Shown here piece by piece: positions 34,565 through 42,600 of a stretch of DNA of 64,000 nt. Under the pieces are notes generated by a model. It was not told the DNA's origin. It did not search any database and worked only from the letters and a program-made list of their open reading frames with translations. Each line of letters begins with the position of its first letter. The first letter of the stretch is position 1. The stretch covers positions 3,906,001-3,970,000 of the forward strand of contig NZ_WNWM01000002.1 in the NCBI RefSeq assembly GCF_009727155.1, in the 5' to 3' direction. A program made the translations under genes and the position numbers. Origin of the DNA: Pseudoduganella dura. Its GTDB lineage: Bacteria; Pseudomonadota; Gammaproteobacteria; Burkholderiales; Burkholderiaceae_D.

Positions 34565-35731
34565 TCATCGGCACAGCGCGCTGCGCGGCCGGCCGCAGGC
34601 GATCAGGCTGCCGATATCCGGGTTCGACAGGTACTCCGTGTGCCCCCGCACGGGGTCCTGGAACAACCCGAAATACGTGGGCGCGTTCGACACCAGCACG
34701 TTGAACACGCCGGCGCCCGCCTCGCGGTAACGCTCCGGCGGCAAGGTATAGCTCAGCACGTCGCTGGGGTCGCTGAACGCCACCAGCATCAGCGTCGGCA
34801 CGGCGCGCGGGATGGCCAGCGGGTTGGCCAATGGGTTGGCCAATGGTACCCGGCGCTTCTGCAGCAGGCGTTGCAGGCTGTCCGGCGACGGCGCCTGCAT
34901 GACTGTCCGTTTTTCCGTAGCCGTTCCCGCCTCCGCGCCGGACGGCGCACGCGCCGCTTCATCGAGCGGCTGGTCCGCCAGGTGCAGCAGCGGAAGCTGG
35001 TTGGCGGCCATCACCAGCCACACGGCCCGCCGCATCTCGCGCGCCGCCACCTGGGCCGCGCGGCTGGCGGCCGGTTCTTCCGCCATTCGCAGCAGCGTGT
35101 CGAACAGGATCTTGCTGCCCAGGCTTTCCGAGATCACCACCAGCGGCGCCGTCGGATCGGCTTCCTCGGTGGCCGCCAGGATCGCTTCGCGCATCCGCAG
35201 CTGGATCTGGTCGCGCGCCGCGCCCTGGTAGACCAGCGCATCGGGCAGGCAATCGTCGAGCAGCCAGTCCTTCACCTTCGCATTGAGTTTCGCGCGCACG
35301 GCCGTGAACGGCGGCGCGCCGGTGCAGATGGGGGATTTGTCGGTCTGGTCGTAGCACAGCTGCTGCTTGAGCGGTGTCGTCAGCGGAGACCAGATCAGCG
35401 ACGTGAAGCGGATCCTGCCGTGCGGCGTGCCGACATCGATCGGCACGATCTCGATGGCCGGCCCCGCCAGGCGCTGCGTTTGTCCCTGTGGCACCGGCGT
35501 CACGTTCGCCGCCAGCTGGGCAGCCAGCGTGCCCACCGTCGCCTTCGCCCATGCCGCATCGTGGGTGCAGATGCCGTGCACCAGCAGCACGTCCGCCTTG
35601 CGGTCCGGGGCACGCGCCGTGAAATCGATCAGGCCGGGAAACCTGGCATCCGCTTCCAGGAACTGGGGCGGGCGGTAGGGCAGCGTGCAGCCGGCAAGGC
35701 ATGCCGCGGCCAGCAGGAGAAGGGTGCGCAT
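34565..35731 (-). CDS. Lipoprotein with alpha/beta hydrolase-like fold
   Basis: A 388-residue lipoprotein: lipobox CLAGC (Cys15) directly after a short signal peptide. The core reads as an alpha/beta hydrolase (VLLVHGICTHDAAW; GRIRFTSLIW; VVISESLGSKILFDTLLRM), with the nucleophile elbow as SESLGS in place of GxSxG, so Ser is the likely nucleophile and the first Gly is replaced. Near the C-terminus a three-fold repeated tetrapeptide (PLAN, PLAN, PLAI) corresponds to a 12-bp tandem repeat at 34809-34844. No family assignment beyond the fold. Probably anchored to the outer membrane facing the periplasm. First gene downstream of the DUF2145 pair on the same strand, although 89 nt away. Confidence 0.7.
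   Translation of the reverse strand: MRTLLLLAAACLAGCTLPYRPPQFLEADARFPGLIDFTARAPDRKADVLLVHGICTHDAAWAKATVGTLAAQLAANVTPVPQGQTQRLAGPAIEIVPIDVGTPHGRIRFTSLIWSPLTTPLKQQLCYDQTDKSPICTGAPPFTAVRAKLNAKVKDWLLDDCLPDALVYQGAARDQIQLRMREAILAATEEADPTAPLVVISESLGSKILFDTLLRMAEEPAASRAAQVAAREMRRAVWLVMAANQLPLLHLADQPLDEAARAPSGAEAGTATEKRTVMQAPSPDSLQRLLQKRRVPLANPLANPLAIPRAVPTLMLVAFSDPSDVLSYTLPPERYREAGAGVFNVLVSNAPTYFGLFQDPVRGHTEYLSNPDIGSLIACGRPRSALCR
34809..34844. repeat. Three tandem 12-bp units inside the lipoprotein gene
   Basis: Units GGGATGGCCAGC, GGGTTGGCCAAT and GGGTTGGCCAAT at 34809, 34821 and 34833. The second and third are identical; in the minus frame they encode repeated PLAN/PLAI tetrapeptides. The in-phase length suggests slippage-driven expansion that keeps the reading frame. 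Confidence 0.85.
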
Positions 35732-35820
35732 GGCGGTTTCCTCGGTGGGGGCGAATCCCCATCTTTGCGCTGCCGAACTCTCTTCGCTTGCGGCAGATCA
35801 AACCATGCGCATGAATGCCG

Positions 35821-36600
35821 TCATTCGACGACGATCACCCTGGCCGCGCCATCCACGTTCCGCACGAAGCGCACCACCGCATCGGTCGACACCGTGTCGA
35901 TCTGGCCCGCCATGCGGCGGTCGAACGGGTGATCGTCGAACGCCACGTTGGCGCGTAACATGCGCGCGCCCAGCCGCGTGACGCTGGGCACGTACACGGT
36001 GATCGGCGCGAAGCCCGCCCCCTTCAGCCAGGCCTGCGCTTCCTCGCGCGTTTCCACCTGGCCGGCGGGCGCGCCCGCCGCCGCATACGTTTCGAGCACC
36101 CACTGGTTCGAATTCTGGTAGCGCGTCGACCAGGCGTAGGACAGCATGTTGTAGTTGGCATGGTGCAGGCGGCGCGCGGTGCGGGTCGTCACCAGCTGTG
36201 CCAGCCGCGCTTGCGCGTCGGGGCCGGGAATGACCACCTGCGCTTCATAGCGGAACAGGCCGGCGAGGAAGAAGTTGCCCAGGCCTTCGTTGTATAGCGC
36301 GGAGGCCGCGGTTCCGCACCCGTTCAGTTCGTGCACGACGGTCCAGCGCCCGGCCGGGTGGTCGCGCACCACGATGCCCATGTGGGAATAGCGCAGCCCG
36401 TACTTGCCCAGATCCTGGCCGGCGCGCGATACCAGCGCCACCTGGGCACCGCTCGCATCGAGCGCCTGGAACGTGCGTTGCGCGAGGTCGAGCGACTTCA
36501 CGGCGTCCGTCACCGCCATCGGCGCTTCGTCGCACGGCTGGCCCGCCCACGCGGGCGCGGCCAGCGCCACCCAGGCCGCAAGCAGCAGCCGCTGTTTCAC
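35821..36600 (-). CDS. DUF2145 domain-containing secreted protein
   Basis: A 259-residue exported protein with a signal peptide ending APAWA (about 1-19). It matches the DUF2145 family; key features are DLGKYGLRYSHMGIVV with a His that could serve as part of a Cys/His active site, HELNGCGT with a Cys, and HHANYNMLSYAWSTRYQNSNQWVLE. The pattern resembles permuted NlpC/P60-type (YiiX-like) amidases, but catalytic activity is not established. Its ATG overlaps the stop of the next gene upstream (36597-36600), so the two are translated together. Confidence 0.8.
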   Translation of the reverse strand: MKQRLLLAAWVALAAPAWAGQPCDEAPMAVTDAVKSLDLAQRTFQALDASGAQVALVSRAGQDLGKYGLRYSHMGIVVRDHPAGRWTVVHELNGCGTAASALYNEGLGNFFLAGLFRYEAQVVIPGPDAQARLAQLVTTRTARRLHHANYNMLSYAWSTRYQNSNQWVLETYAAAGAPAGQVETREEAQAWLKGAGFAPITVYVPSVTRLGARMLRANVAFDDHPFDRRMAGQIDTVSTDAVVRFVRNVDGAARVIVVE

Positions 36601-37004
36601 TTCACCTCCGCATGATGCAGCAGCGCCTTGCCCGCTTCGTTCGGGATGAACGCGATGGCCTTGCCGGAGGCGACCAGCAGGTGGCCGGTGGCCGTCGCCG
36701 ACACGTCCACCACGGTGCCGGCGGCCACCGACAGGCCCTCGGCCGCCTTGCCGGACAGCCGCACGGTGGCGCGGCTGCCGTCCGCCGCGCTGCGCAGCAG
36801 CAGGTCGACGCCTTCGCCGGTCTTTTCCATCGCGACGAAGACGACGCTGCCGGCAATCGCCACCGACACGAGCGAACCGCCGACGACGATGCCCGACACT
36901 TCGCCGGCTGCATGGGACGGACTGGATGCATCGGCGGCCCGCGCCGCGACAGGAGCGGTGGCACAGGCAAGCGAGAGCAGGGTGGCGAGCAGCAGGCGTT
37001 TCAT
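36597..37004 (-). CDS. Small secreted protein preceding the DUF2145 gene
   Basis: A 135-residue exported protein: signal peptide MKRLLLATLLSLACATAPVAARA, then a compact mature part with hydrophobic repeats (GIVVGGSLVSVAIAGSVVFVAM, then GLSVAAGTVVDVSATATGHLLVASG) and no cysteines. It resembles short proteins often found beside DUF2145 genes (STM0539-type), though I cannot confirm the family by eye. Start at 37004 (ATG), the first after the divergent XRE regulator; the frame upstream is not signal-like. Stop overlaps the downstream DUF2145 start. The two hydrophobic stretches may be a membrane hairpin rather than a soluble fold. Confidence 0.7.
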   Translation of the reverse strand: MKRLLLATLLSLACATAPVAARAADASSPSHAAGEVSGIVVGGSLVSVAIAGSVVFVAMEKTGEGVDLLLRSAADGSRATVRLSGKAAEGLSVAAGTVVDVSATATGHLLVASGKAIAFIPNEAGKALLHHAEVK

Positions 37005-37097
37005 GATGCGTTCCGTATGAGTACAGTGAGCACGCATCATCGGCCCGGCCGCGCAGGCCGGCAACCGCAATCCCGCCAGTCGCGCGGCACCCCTGCT

Positions 37098-37116
37098 AGA
37101 GTATCGGAAAGCGATA
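37098..37116. promoter_or_regulatory. Operator-like dyad in front of the XRE regulator
   Basis: AGTATCG (37098-37104), GAAAG, CGATACT (37110-37116): a perfect 7-5-7 dyad 21 nt upstream of the XRE-family ATG, overlapping where its promoter and ribosome-binding site should be. It fits autoregulation by the downstream HTH protein and could also affect the divergent small secreted protein gene. Confidence 0.55.
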
Positions 37117-37137
37117 CTTTTTGACGAGGAGGGACGT

Positions 37138-37890
37138 ATGTCGAGCAGCGTGATGCTGGTGGAAGGGCTGAAACGGGAGTTGAAGGCGCATGGCATCACC
37201 TATGCCGAACTGGCGCGGCGCATCGGCATGTCCGAAGCCAGCGTCAAGCGCATGTTCGCGCAACGCAGCTTCACGCTGCAGCGGCTCGACGAGGTGCTGG
37301 CCGCCGCCGGCATCGACCTGCTCGACCTGACCCGCTCCGCGCTGGAGGCGCCGAAGCTGATCGACCAGCTCACGCAGGCGCAGGAGGAAGAACTGATCGG
37401 CGACCCGAAGCTGCTGCTGGTCGCCGTGGCGGCGCTGAACGGCGTGCCGGTCGATGAAATCGTGGCGGCGTTCACGCTGACGGAAGCGGAAGCGGTGAAA
37501 CACCTGCTGCGGCTGGACAGGATCGGCTTCCTGGTGCTCAAGCCGAACAACCGCATCAAGCTGCTGGTGGCGCGCACCTTCGGCTGGATTCCGAACGGCC
37601 CGATCCAGACATGGTTCCGGCACGAGGCCGCCGGCGATTACCTCGATGCGCGTTTCGACGGCCCCGGCGAGCTGCTGCGCCTGTTCAGCGTGATGCTGTC
37701 GCCGTCCTCCACGAGCGCGCTGCTCGAACGCCTGCGCCAGGTGGCGGACGACTTTTCGCAGCAGCACCAGGCCGACGCCCGGCTGCCGTACGAAGGGCGG
37801 CGCGCCATCACGTTCATGCTGGCCGCGCGGCCCTGGCTGCCGGAGGCCTTCGCGGCGCTCCGGCGGCCAGGCGCCGCGGTGGCGCAATGA
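37138..37890 (+). CDS. XRE-type helix-turn-helix regulator
   Basis: A 250-residue regulator. Residues about 20-42 are a Cro/C1-type HTH (TYAELARRIGMSEASVKRMFA); the rest (about 50-250) is a predominantly helical effector or oligomerisation domain with a second HTH-like segment (DEIVAAFTLTEAEAVKHLLRLDRIGFL). There is no recognisable peptidase or kinase signature. A GAGGAGGG sequence sits 4-11 nt before the ATG. The dyad at 37098-37116 is the likely operator. Divergent from the small secreted protein/DUF2145 pair, which it may control; this is inference from position only. Confidence 0.85.
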   Translation: MSSSVMLVEGLKRELKAHGITYAELARRIGMSEASVKRMFAQRSFTLQRLDEVLAAAGIDLLDLTRSALEAPKLIDQLTQAQEEELIGDPKLLLVAVAALNGVPVDEIVAAFTLTEAEAVKHLLRLDRIGFLVLKPNNRIKLLVARTFGWIPNGPIQTWFRHEAAGDYLDARFDGPGELLRLFSVMLSPSSTSALLERLRQVADDFSQQHQADARLPYEGRRAITFMLAARPWLPEAFAALRRPGAAVAQ

Positions 37891-37899
37891 ACCGAAAAC

Positions 37900-39024
37900 T
37901 TACCGGCGCAGCGCGCGCAGTACCGGCTGCAGCACCGCGGCACCCAGTTTCATCGAGCGGGCGCCGTTCCAGCCGTTGACCGGGTCCGGGTCGTTGGCGT
38001 TGTCCTTGAACGGCAGTTCCAGCGTCAGCGACAGGCAGCCGAACAGGTGGGTGATGTGCGGCGAACCCATCGTCAGCACTTCGGGCGAAAACGGCGCGTC
38101 CGGGTAGCCGAATTCGCTCTGGAAGTCGGGGCTGGCGATCTTGAAGTCCTCGATGAAGCTGTCCTGCTCGGCCTTCTGCGCGGGCGTGAAGTTTTCCAGC
38201 GAATCGCTGCCGGCCACGAACACGTAGGGCAGGCCTTCGTCGCCGTGCACGTCCAGGAACAGGTCGCAGCCGGTTTCCCGCATCTTTTCCTTGACCAGGA
38301 AGACTTCCGGGCTGCGTTCCATCGTCGGCGTGTTCCACTCGCGGTTCAGGTTCGCGCCGGCCGCGTTGGTGCGCAGGTTGCCGCGCACCGAGCCGTCCGG
38401 GTTCATGTTCGGCACCACGTAGAACACGGCATCCTTCAGGCACTGGCTGGCGAACGCATCGGCCGGGTCGAGCAGCGCTTCGACCATGCCTTCGACGAAC
38501 CACTCGGCCATCGTTTCGCCCGGATGCTGGCGCGCGATGACCCACACCTTCTTCGGCGCATCCGGGTCGCCGATGACCAGCATGTTCAGGTCGCGGCCAT
38601 CCACGGTGGAACCCAGGTCGACCAGTTCGGTCAGCGGCGAAAGCTGGGCATTGTCGAGCAGCGACAGGTGGCGTTCCCACGAATACGGCTCGAAGTAGGC
38701 GTAGTACACGCTGTCGTACTCGGGCGCATGCTCGATCGTCATCATGTCGCCGTCGAAGCTGGTGGGCACGCGGAACCACGTGTCGCGGTCGTAGCTGGCC
38801 ACCGCCTGGTAATCCTTCCAGCCATCCGGGTAGGCGGCGCTGCCGGCGTTCAGGAAGCGGATCGTCAGCGGCACGTCGCGCGCGCCCTGCACGCGGAAAT
38901 AGAACCACTGGGTGATGTCCGCGTGGGAGTCGCTGCGGATGTTCAGGTCGATGTCGCCGGCGCTGGTAACGCCGACGAGATCGATGGCGCCGGCGTCGAA
39001 CTGGCTGCTGATCTTGATAGACAT
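37900..39024 (-). CDS. M14 family zinc carboxypeptidase (cytosolic type)
   Basis: A 374-residue protein without a signal peptide, so probably cytosolic. Residues 1-130 form an N-terminal beta domain typical of the M14D (cytosolic carboxypeptidase/deglutamylase-like) group; the catalytic domain has zinc ligands H167-x2-E170 (RQHPGETMAEW) and H260 (LFLDVHGDEGL), substrate-binding NREW (227-230) and a late Glu in LELPF (about 341). Reported activities in the group include removal of C-terminal amino acids from proteins; the bacterial targets are unknown. Start at 39024 (MSIKISSQF) is preferred; longer frames upstream are not family-like. Convergent with the regulator gene at 37138 (9-nt gap). 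Confidence 0.9.
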   Translation of the reverse strand: MSIKISSQFDAGAIDLVGVTSAGDIDLNIRSDSHADITQWFYFRVQGARDVPLTIRFLNAGSAAYPDGWKDYQAVASYDRDTWFRVPTSFDGDMMTIEHAPEYDSVYYAYFEPYSWERHLSLLDNAQLSPLTELVDLGSTVDGRDLNMLVIGDPDAPKKVWVIARQHPGETMAEWFVEGMVEALLDPADAFASQCLKDAVFYVVPNMNPDGSVRGNLRTNAAGANLNREWNTPTMERSPEVFLVKEKMRETGCDLFLDVHGDEGLPYVFVAGSDSLENFTPAQKAEQDSFIEDFKIASPDFQSEFGYPDAPFSPEVLTMGSPHITHLFGCLSLTLELPFKDNANDPDPVNGWNGARSMKLGAAVLQPVLRALRR

Positions 39025-39143
39025 TGTGTGTCCCTGTTGTTGAATTGGCGCGCCGTGGCGCGAGGCCGCCATGATAACGGCTTTGTAGCGGAAACGCAGC
39101 CGGAAGGACTACAATGGCTCGTCCATTCAAGAGGAGGCCGACG

Positions 39144-40241
39144 ATGCAGCGCCGTTCCTTTCTGACCCGGTCCGCCGCCGTGGCGGGCACCGCTTCCCTG
39201 GCCGGCGGCATCACCACGCCCGCCATTGCGCAAACGCAGCCGGCCGTCAGCTGGCGCCTGGCATCGAGCTTCCCGAAAACGCTGGACACGATCTACGGCT
39301 CGGCCGACGCATTCGCCAGGCGCGTGGCCCAGCTCACCGGTGACAGGTTCCAGATCCGCCAGTTCGCGGCCGGCGAGATCGTGCCCGGCCTGCAGGTGAT
39401 GGACGCGGTGCAGGCCGGCACGGTCGAGATCGGCCACACGCCGGCCTACTATTATTTCGGCAAGGATGCCACGTTCGCCTTCGATTGCGCGGTGCCGTTC
39501 GGGCTCACGTCGCGCCAGCAGACGGCCTGGTTCGACCAGGGCGGCGGCCGCGAACTGCTGCGCGAGTTCTACCGCGGCTACGGCATCGTCAATTTCATGG
39601 GCGGCAATACCGGCGTGCAGATGGGCGGCTGGTATCGCAAGGAAATCCGCTCGGTGGCCGACCTGAAGGGCCTGAAGATGCGCGTGGCCGGTTTCGCGGG
39701 CCGCGTGATGGAGCGGATGGGCGTGGTGCCGCAGCAGATCCCTGCCGGCGACGTCTACGCCGCGCTCGAAAAGGGCACGATCGATGCGGCCGAATGGGTC
39801 GGCCCCTACGACGATGAAAAGCTCGGCCTCGTGCGCGTGGCCCCGCATTACTACGCGCCGGGCTGGTGGGAAACGGGGCCGCAGCTGTCGTTCCTCGTCA
39901 ACGGCAGGCAATGGGACCGGTTGCCGAAGCAATACCAGGCGGCGATCGAGGCGGCAGCGTACGAATGCCATGTGCGCATGCAGGCCGGCTACGACGCGCG
40001 CAACCCCGGCGCGCTGGCGCGGCTGCTGAAGAACGGCGCGAAGCTGCACAACTTCGGCAAGGATGTGATGGATGCGGCCTACCGGCACGCCGGCGCGGTG
40101 ATGGAGGAAGAAGCGGCGAAGAACGCGAAATTCCGCAAGATCTACGAGCCGTGGAAGAAGTTCCGGCACGACCAGAACCAGTGGGCGTCCGTGGCCGAGG
40201 CGGCGATGCAGAATTACCTGATCACCGCGGGCCGCCGCTGA
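39144..40241 (+). CDS. TRAP transporter substrate-binding protein, copy 2
   Basis: A 365-residue periplasmic receptor, close paralogue of the gene at 29197: both share WRLASSFPK, GLTSRQ, MRVAGFAG and GTIDAAEWVGPYDDEKLG. The start (MQRRSFLTRSAAV) has GAGGAGG just upstream and encodes a twin-arginine-type signal (RRSFLTR, cleavage after AIAQ). The pocket residues differ mildly from copy 1 (for instance GNTGVQ for GNSGTQ; VMERMGV for VLERLGV), so the ligands may be related but not identical. Like copy 1 it has no adjacent permease. It is followed by the convergent paaX gene after 25 nt and preceded by the divergent M14 gene. Confidence 0.93.
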   Translation: MQRRSFLTRSAAVAGTASLAGGITTPAIAQTQPAVSWRLASSFPKTLDTIYGSADAFARRVAQLTGDRFQIRQFAAGEIVPGLQVMDAVQAGTVEIGHTPAYYYFGKDATFAFDCAVPFGLTSRQQTAWFDQGGGRELLREFYRGYGIVNFMGGNTGVQMGGWYRKEIRSVADLKGLKMRVAGFAGRVMERMGVVPQQIPAGDVYAALEKGTIDAAEWVGPYDDEKLGLVRVAPHYYAPGWWETGPQLSFLVNGRQWDRLPKQYQAAIEAAAYECHVRMQAGYDARNPGALARLLKNGAKLHNFGKDVMDAAYRHAGAVMEEEAAKNAKFRKIYEPWKKFRHDQNQWASVAEAAMQNYLITAGRR

Positions 40242-40266
40242 GCCCGGTTTTTACCGTTCGACAGGG

Positions 40267-41181
40267 CTAGGTCAGCCCACCGAAGCGCTCGAAGAACGCG
40301 GGCGCGGCAGCGGCGATATCGGCCTGCTCGCGTTGCAGCGTGGCGAGCACGTGCTCTCCAGCCAGGGCATGGGTGAGCCGGTACAGCTCGCGCGCGAGAT
40401 CGTAGGCGGCGGCGCCCGGCCACGGCTCCGGCAGCAGTTCGACCGGCAGCTGCGGATCGTGCAGCTGCACGCGCCGGTAGGCGTGGATCAGCAGCGTGCG
40501 CACGATGAATGCCTGTTGCGGCGAAAGATCTGCTGCAAGCAGCGACCGTAGCGGCGCGAAGCGGTCGATGAACCGTTCGTAGCCCGCCGCCACTTCGCTC
40601 AAATCCCATCCTTCGGCGATCAGGTCCGCCAGGGGCTTGCCCTGCACGCCGGGCAGCTGGGCCGCCTGCACCACGTACACCTTGCCGCGCATGTCCAGCC
40701 GGGCCAGCAGGTCGTCCAGCGCCTCGGCATTGCCGGCGGGATGCCCGGCGATGCCCGGCGCCACCACGCTGTAGCCCTCCCACAGCAATTCCTTGCGCAG
40801 CGACGCCCGCTCGGCCGGCGACAGGGCGTTGGTGCCGAGCACGAACGTCCAGCTGCCGTGCCAGTGCACGCTGGGTGGCGCGTACACGCGCCGGTACGCC
40901 CGCGCGAAGCGCTGTACCGCCGCCGGCGTGATCGTGTAGTTGCTGCGCCGCCCGTCGCGCTGCGATACCAGCCAGCCCTCCTGCGCCAGCCGGAAGACGG
41001 ACGTGCGCAGCAGCCGGTCGTTGACGCCGAACGGCGCCAGCAGCTCGATCAGGCTGCCCAGCCAGGCCAGCCCGCCGTGGGGGACGATCGCATCGCCGAA
41101 GATCGTCATCACCAGCGACTTCGAGCGCGGTGGCTCCTCCGTCAGGAAGCGGTCGATCCAGTCATTCAAATCATTGTTCAT
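40267..41181 (-). CDS. paaX: Phenylacetate degradation repressor PaaX
   Basis: A 304-residue GntR-like repressor of the PaaX family. The N-terminus (residues 1-90) has a winged helix: SLVMTIFGDAIVPHGGLAWLGSLIELL, then NDRLLRTSVFRLAQEGWL with the recognition helix. The middle and C-terminus fit the PaaX effector domain that binds phenylacetyl-CoA, which releases it from DNA. The start at 41181 (MNNDLNDWIDR) is conserved in style with other PaaX; an upstream frame is not homologous. It is divergent from paaA across a 110-nt gap holding the operator candidate. Gene order and length agree with E. coli PaaX (316 aa). Confidence 0.96.
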   Translation of the reverse strand: MNNDLNDWIDRFLTEEPPRSKSLVMTIFGDAIVPHGGLAWLGSLIELLAPFGVNDRLLRTSVFRLAQEGWLVSQRDGRRSNYTITPAAVQRFARAYRRVYAPPSVHWHGSWTFVLGTNALSPAERASLRKELLWEGYSVVAPGIAGHPAGNAEALDDLLARLDMRGKVYVVQAAQLPGVQGKPLADLIAEGWDLSEVAAGYERFIDRFAPLRSLLAADLSPQQAFIVRTLLIHAYRRVQLHDPQLPVELLPEPWPGAAAYDLARELYRLTHALAGEHVLATLQREQADIAAAAPAFFERFGGLT

Positions 41182-41206
41182 GCCGCCATTGTACCCAGCC
41201 GAACAA

Positions 41207-41261
41207 GATACGGAATTTGGATATGACACACAAAATTCGTTTTCAAATAAAATTCTGTATC
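41207..41261. promoter_or_regulatory. Putative PaaX operator and paaA promoter
   Basis: GATACGGAATTT (41207-41218) and AAATTCTGTATC (41250-41261) are inverted with one mismatch in 12; a further AAAATTCG lies between (41232-41239). The centres are about 43 bp apart. A possible paaA promoter, TTTTCA (41240-41245) and TATGAT (41263-41268) with 17-bp spacing, overlaps the right arm. PaaX is known to bind such inverted sites in paa promoters, so this gap is the expected control region for both directions. Confidence 0.6.
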
Positions 41262-41291
41262 GTATGATGGATGAAACAGGAGGAGGCGAGC

Positions 41292-42281
41292 ATGTACGCA
41301 CAAATGGTGGAGACCGGGCTGAAGAACGTCCGCACCGCGGAAGAAATGAGCGAGCAGGAGCGTGCCTTCCAGGCGCGCATCGACGACGGCATCCGGATCG
41401 AGCCGAAGGACTGGATGCCCGAGGCTTACCGCAAGACGCTGATCCGCCAGATCTCGCAGCATGCCCACTCGGAGATCGTGGGCCAGCTGCCGGAAGGGAA
41501 CTGGGTGACCCGCGCGCCCACGCTCAAGCGCAAGTCGATCCTGCTGGCGAAGATCCAGGACGAGGCGGGCCACGGGCTGTACCTGTACAGCGCGGCCGAA
41601 ACGCTGGGCGTCTCGCGCGACGAGCTGCTGCAGGCGCTACACGCCGGCAAGGCGAAATATTCGAGCATCTTCAATTACCCCACGCTGTCGTGGGCGGACA
41701 TGGGCGCCATCGGCTGGCTCGTCGACGGCTCCGCGATCATCAACCAGATTCCGCTGTGCCGCTGCTCGTACGGCCCGTACGCGCGGGCGATGATCCGCGT
41801 CTGCAAGGAAGAGTCGTTCCACGCCCGCCAGGGCTACGACATCATGATGGCGCTGGCGCGCGGCACGCCTGAACAGAAGGCGATGGCGCAGGATGCGCTG
41901 AACCGCTGGTGGTGGCCGTCGCTGATGATGTTCGGCCCGTCGGATGCGGAATCGGTCAACAGCGCGCAATCGAGCCGCTGGCGCATCAAGCTGTTCTCCA
42001 ACGACGAGCTGCGCCAGCGCATGGTCGACCAGACCGTGCCCCAAGCCGAATTCCTTGGCCTCACGGTGCCCGATCCCGACCTGAAATGGAATGCGGAACG
42101 GGGCCACTACGACTTCGGCGCCATCGACTGGCAAGAGTTCCACGAGGTTTTGAAAGGCAACGGCCCCTGCAACCGCGAGCGCCTGCGCACGCGCGTGAAG
42201 GCTTACGAAGACGGCCAGTGGTTCCGCGATGCGCTGGTGGCCCATGCGGACAAGCATGCGCAGGCCCGGGCGGCGGCCTAG
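41292..42281 (+). CDS. paaA: Phenylacetyl-CoA epoxidase catalytic subunit PaaA
   Basis: The 329-residue catalytic subunit of the multicomponent epoxidase that converts phenylacetyl-CoA to the 1,2-epoxide. The di-iron carboxylate centre is visible: E91-x2-H94 in KIQDEAGHG and E174-x2-H177 in [10 protein letters not shown], with Glu61 (HSEIVG) as the earlier ligand. The ATG at 41292 has AGGAGG upstream. It forms a heterohexamer with PaaC and needs PaaE as reductase and PaaB as a bridging subunit. First gene of the plus-strand paa block; paaB follows after 25 nt. Confidence 0.98.
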   Translation: MYAQMVETGLKNVRTAEEMSEQERAFQARIDDGIRIEPKDWMPEAYRKTLIRQISQHAHSEIVGQLPEGNWVTRAPTLKRKSILLAKIQDEAGHGLYLYSAAETLGVSRDELLQALHAGKAKYSSIFNYPTLSWADMGAIGWLVDGSAIINQIPLCRCSYGPYARAMIRVCKEESFHARQGYDIMMALARGTPEQKAMAQDALNRWWWPSLMMFGPSDAESVNSAQSSRWRIKLFSNDELRQRMVDQTVPQAEFLGLTVPDPDLKWNAERGHYDFGAIDWQEFHEVLKGNGPCNRERLRTRVKAYEDGQWFRDALVAHADKHAQARAAA

Positions 42282-42306
42282 TTCAAAAAAATACATGGAG
42301 ACAAGC

Positions 42307-42591
42307 ATGAGCAAGGAATGGCCCCTGTGGGAAGTGTTCATCCGCAGCCAGCACGGCCTGGCCCACAAGCACGTGGGCAGCCTGCACGCGCCGGATGCGG
42401 AAATGGCGATGAACAACGCGCGCGACGTCTACACGCGCCGCAACGAGGGCGTGTCGATCTGGGTGGTGCGCGCGGCGGACATCGCCGCCAGCAGCCCGTT
42501 CGACAAGGGCGCGCTGTTCGAGCCCGCCAACAGCAAGGTCTACCGCCACCCCACGTTCTTCCCGATGCCGGAAGAAGTCAAGAACCTGTAA
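42307..42591 (+). CDS. paaB: Phenylacetyl-CoA epoxidase subunit PaaB
   Basis: A 94-residue subunit without active-site metals, needed for epoxidase activity and thought to bridge PaaAC units. The sequence (WPLWEVFIRSQHGLAHKHVGS, then MAMNNARDVYTRRNEGVSIWVV) is characteristic. Length equals the family. Ends 9 nt before paaC. Confidence 0.97.
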   Translation: MSKEWPLWEVFIRSQHGLAHKHVGSLHAPDAEMAMNNARDVYTRRNEGVSIWVVRAADIAASSPFDKGALFEPANSKVYRHPTFFPMPEEVKNL

Positions 42592-42600
42592 GGCGGCACG

